Shown here: positions 6,734 to 8,348 of the stretch, one piece after another
How positions within the stretch are numbered: position 1 is the first letter of the stretch
Layout: each line of letters opens with the position of its first letter
Assembly (NCBI GenBank): GCA_031262635.1
Contig: JAISHN010000051.1
Coordinates: forward strand, 1-8,348
Origin: Holosporaceae bacterium
GTDB lineage: Bacteria; Pseudomonadota; Alphaproteobacteria; UBA3830
Reading direction: 5' to 3'
DNA length: 8,348 nucleotides
Notes under the pieces: generated by a model
Seen by the model: the letters and a program-made list of their open reading frames with translations, nothing else
Told to the model about the DNA's origin: nothing
Database searches by the model: none
Program-made: the position numbers and the translations under genes

Positions 6734-7998
6734 TGCTTAAAGCAATTTATTCGTTATTGAAAGCGTTCGTATTTTTATCTCTTCTTGTCGGAGCTATATA
6801 CTACGGAGGTTTCGTTTCGTTTAAAATCGGCGACGAAACCGTCGAGATTTATTCCGCCGCGCTCGTATTTGCGCTCGGCGCGTTTCTTTTTCTATGGGGA
6901 GCGTTGAAAAGAGCGACGCTTAAAATATTTTCTGGAAAACCTAGATATGAAAAAGGATTAGACGGTTTGCAGTCCGCTCTTTCCGCCGCGTTTTTGAAGG
7001 ATAAATCGACGATAGAGAAGTCTTTAAAAAAAGCCGAAAAATATCTCGGAAACATTCCTATGGTGTCATGGCTTAGAGGCCAGCAAAGTCTTATTGAAGG
7101 CGACGAACATCGAGCGAAGGCAATTTTTTACGGTTTATGCGAGCGGGAAAAAGACACCGTTTTCGGAGCCTATAGCTTGTCTCAATTGGCGATTAAAGAT
7201 AAGTCCGGCGGCGACGCGCTATCCGCTATAAACTCCGTCTTAAAAGTATTTCCAAACGCTCAAGAACTTGTTCTACAGGCGATCGCAATCGCCGTCAGAA
7301 GTAAAAACTTCGCGGAAGCGGAAAAGCGTTTGTCCTCGTTAAAAAGATCCGATAAATCTCGCCTGATAGAGGCCGTCGTCTATTCTGAGGAAGCAGTTGA
7401 GCGTAAAGACGGGGATTTGCTGAAAAAGGCTTTTAAATTAGCTCCCGAATTGTCGGAAAACGCGATTAATTACGCTGAATTTTTGATCAAAAACGACGAA
7501 ATGCGAGCCGCTCGAGACGTATTGAGAAAATCCTTCAGAGCTTCTCCTAATCAAAAAATATTCGATAAATATATCTCCGTCGACGCGGATTCGTCTAATT
7601 TAGATAAGATAAAGCTAGCGAACAAATTGATAAACGCGGCTCCCGAATCGTGGATCGGATACTACGGACAAGCGAAGCTTCTTATCTCCGAAGAAATGAC
7701 CCAAGCCGCGTTTCAAAATCTTCTAACCGCTTACGAAAAAGAACCCTTAGATTTTATCGAAGAAAAACTCGTGAAAGTCGCAAAGAGCTTTGGCGAGAAA
7801 AAACCGCCGGAAGTCGCGGAAGTTCTATCGCGCCGCTTTGATTCGAAATGCGTAAACTTCGTTTGGAAATGCGGCTGTTGCGGAGCGGAAGAACCCGAAT
7901 GGACTGCGGTCTGCAAATACTGCGACAGAATCGCCGAATATCGATGGACGACTGTTCAGAAATCGCGCCAAGAACTTACTCGACTGCCTTATAATTAA
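6733..7998 (+). CDS. hemY: HemY (COG3898), TPR-containing inner-membrane protein linked to heme synthesis
   Basis: A 421-aa protein with two N-terminal membrane helices (about 5-27 and 38-58) and a long helical TPR-like region (about 75-370), with pieces such as AEAEKRLSSL, NAINYAEFLIKNDEM and AARDVLRKSFRASPNQ. The C-terminus carries a zinc-ribbon-like tail with CxxC at Cys380/Cys383 and CxxC at Cys394/Cys397, around EEPEWTAVC. The combination of two helices, TPRs and a CG.CG...W..VC..C tail is typical of alphaproteobacterial HemY. This family is tied to late protoporphyrin steps mainly by genome context and is unrelated to Bacillus HemY (protoporphyrinogen oxidase). Its biochemical role is unsettled; a scaffold role is often suggested. 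It starts within the stop codon of the 68-aa gene (TAATG) and has no good ribosome site of its own, so translation is probably coupled. hemC and hemD, often found nearby, are absent from the window. Confidence 0.9.
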   Translation: MLKAIYSLLKAFVFLSLLVGAIYYGGFVSFKIGDETVEIYSAALVFALGAFLFLWGALKRATLKIFSGKPRYEKGLDGLQSALSAAFLKDKSTIEKSLKKAEKYLGNIPMVSWLRGQQSLIEGDEHRAKAIFYGLCEREKDTVFGAYSLSQLAIKDKSGGDALSAINSVLKVFPNAQELVLQAIAIAVRSKNFAEAEKRLSSLKRSDKSRLIEAVVYSEEAVERKDGDLLKKAFKLAPELSENAINYAEFLIKNDEMRAARDVLRKSFRASPNQKIFDKYISVDADSSNLDKIKLANKLINAAPESWIGYYGQAKLLISEEMTQAAFQNLLTAYEKEPLDFIEEKLVKVAKSFGEKKPPEVAEVLSRRFDSKCVNFVWKCGCCGAEEPEWTAVCKYCDRIAEYRWTTVQKSRQELTRLPYN

Positions 7999-8076
7999 GC
8001 GACAGATTTTAGGGGCGAGTAATATTCGCTCTTGTTAGATTGCTCCGCGGTTTTTGCGACGTCAATCATTCGTCGC
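7999..8076 (+). other. hemY 3' region with a weak terminator-like hairpin
   Basis: Between the hemY stop and repeat B there is no gene. A short hairpin can form at about 8013-8031 (GGGCGA pairing with TCGCTC, including a G-T pair, around a 7-nt AT-rich loop), followed only by the weak T run CTTGTT. As a rho-independent terminator it is poor; the large palindromes just downstream may do more to stop or stabilise the transcript. Confidence 0.25.
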
Positions 8077-8176
8077 CTTCTCGTCATCCTTGAGGTCGCT
8101 TGCGACCGAGGGATTCAGTGAAACTTTGGCATTTTCTGGATCCTCGCTACGCTACGCTAGCAAGGATGACGAGAAG
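8077..8176. repeat. Palindromic interspersed element B
   Basis: A 100-bp element bounded by a perfect 16-bp inverted repeat, cttctcgtcatccttg (8077-8092) and caaggatgacgagaag (8161-8176). Inside are a small perfect hairpin ggtcgc-tt-gcgacc (8094-8107) and an imperfect inner pair, gagggattcag (8108-8118) against ctggatcctc (8136-8145). As in element A, ATCCT and AGGAT-type motifs alternate: 8086, 8109 (AGGGAT, one extra G), 8140 and 8163. It lies downstream of hemY and 17 nt before element C. Confidence 0.85.
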
Positions 8177-8193
8177 TGGAAATCTCCTATTTC

Positions 8194-8291
8194 CGTCATT
8201 GCGAGAAGCGAAGCGACGAAGCAATCTAGGAAAAACAACGGCTGTTTATCGCTGGATTGCCGCGTCGGACTCCGTCCTCCTCGCAATGACG
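8194..8291. repeat. Palindromic interspersed element C (CGTCATTGCGAG type)
   Basis: A 98-bp element bounded by a perfect 12-bp inverted repeat, cgtcattgcgag (8194-8205) and ctcgcaatgacg (8280-8291). An inner, imperfect pair is gcaatcta (8221-8228) against tggattgc (8253-8260). The motif ATTGC and its complement GCAAT alternate at 8198, 8221, 8256 and 8283, the same plan as A and B but with a different 5-mer. Repeats with this CGTCATTGCGAG...CTCGCAATGACG form are familiar to me as abundant dispersed palindromes in several proteobacterial genomes. Confidence 0.88.
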
Positions 8292-8320
8292 TAAATAGAA
8301 AAACGACGATATTTTATCTC

Positions 8321-8341
8321 CGCGTCGACGCGAATAGGAGG
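8321..8341 (+). promoter_or_regulatory. Palindrome plus strong ribosome site for a gene at the right edge
   Basis: CGCGTCGACGCG (8321-8332) is a perfect 12-bp palindrome, and AGGAGG (8336-8341) is a full Shine-Dalgarno match. The window ends GGTGAAT, so an ATG could begin at 8347 if the next base is G, giving a spacing of 5 nt. The GTG at 8343 is too close to the site to be the start. The coding part is not visible, so the gene is inferred only from the site. Confidence 0.4.
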
Positions 8342-8348
8342 GGTGAAT

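Noticed and set aside
6733..7998. hemY product as protoporphyrinogen oxidase
   Set aside because: That name belongs to Bacillus-type HemY, an FAD enzyme; this protein has no FAD-binding GxGxxG motif and instead has two membrane helices, TPRs and a CxxC tail.
8100..8294. 64-codon open frame over the right-hand repeats
   Set aside because: It is composed almost entirely of elements B and C, has no ribosome site, and its translation follows the palindromes.

Overview
The window looks like part of an alphaproteobacterial chromosome of moderate GC content. Three lines of evidence support this. GatB and the type I GAPDH read like alphaproteobacterial versions. The right-hand operon ends in the alphaproteobacterial form of HemY, with its C-terminal CxxC...CxxC tail, preceded by a small mitofilin-like (COG4223-type) membrane protein. 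Palindromic CGTCAT...ATGACG interspersed repeats also occur, which I associate with several host-associated proteobacteria. Genus cannot be set from the sequence; a host-associated lineage is possible but not proven.

Layout. (1) Positions 1-32, minus strand: the first codons of a gene that runs off the left edge, with a strong Shine-Dalgarno site and a good sigma-70-type promoter (55-83). (2) Positions 176-3990, minus strand: a compact operon read right to left, transketolase (tkt), then GAPDH (gap) 9 nt later, then a COG1237-type metallo-beta-lactamase-fold hydrolase that overlaps gap by 4 nt (ATGA). (3) Positions 3991-4427: a divergent intergenic region holding palindromic element A. (4) Positions 4428-7998, plus strand: an operon of gatB, a 204-aa mitofilin-like protein with a TTG start, a 68-aa one-helix membrane protein, and hemY. 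The last two are joined by a TAATG stop/start overlap. (5) Positions 7999-8348: non-coding, with palindromic elements B and C side by side, then a perfect 12-bp palindrome and an AGGAGG site that probably belongs to a gene starting at or beyond the right edge.

How the genes work together. tkt and gap share glyceraldehyde 3-phosphate as a metabolite, at the junction of the non-oxidative pentose phosphate pathway and lower glycolysis. The hydrolase behind them has no known role in that pathway. gatB supplies a subunit of the Glu-tRNA(Gln)/Asp-tRNA(Asn) amidotransferase. The mitofilin-like gene and hemY are the usual tail of the alphaproteobacterial hemC-hemD-mitofilin-hemY cluster, here attached to gatB instead of hemC/hemD.

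I found no clear new defence, mobile or biosynthetic system. The most interesting items are the four-part switching design of the repeats, the shortened mitofilin homologue, and the small membrane protein whose N-terminus resembles that of HemY.
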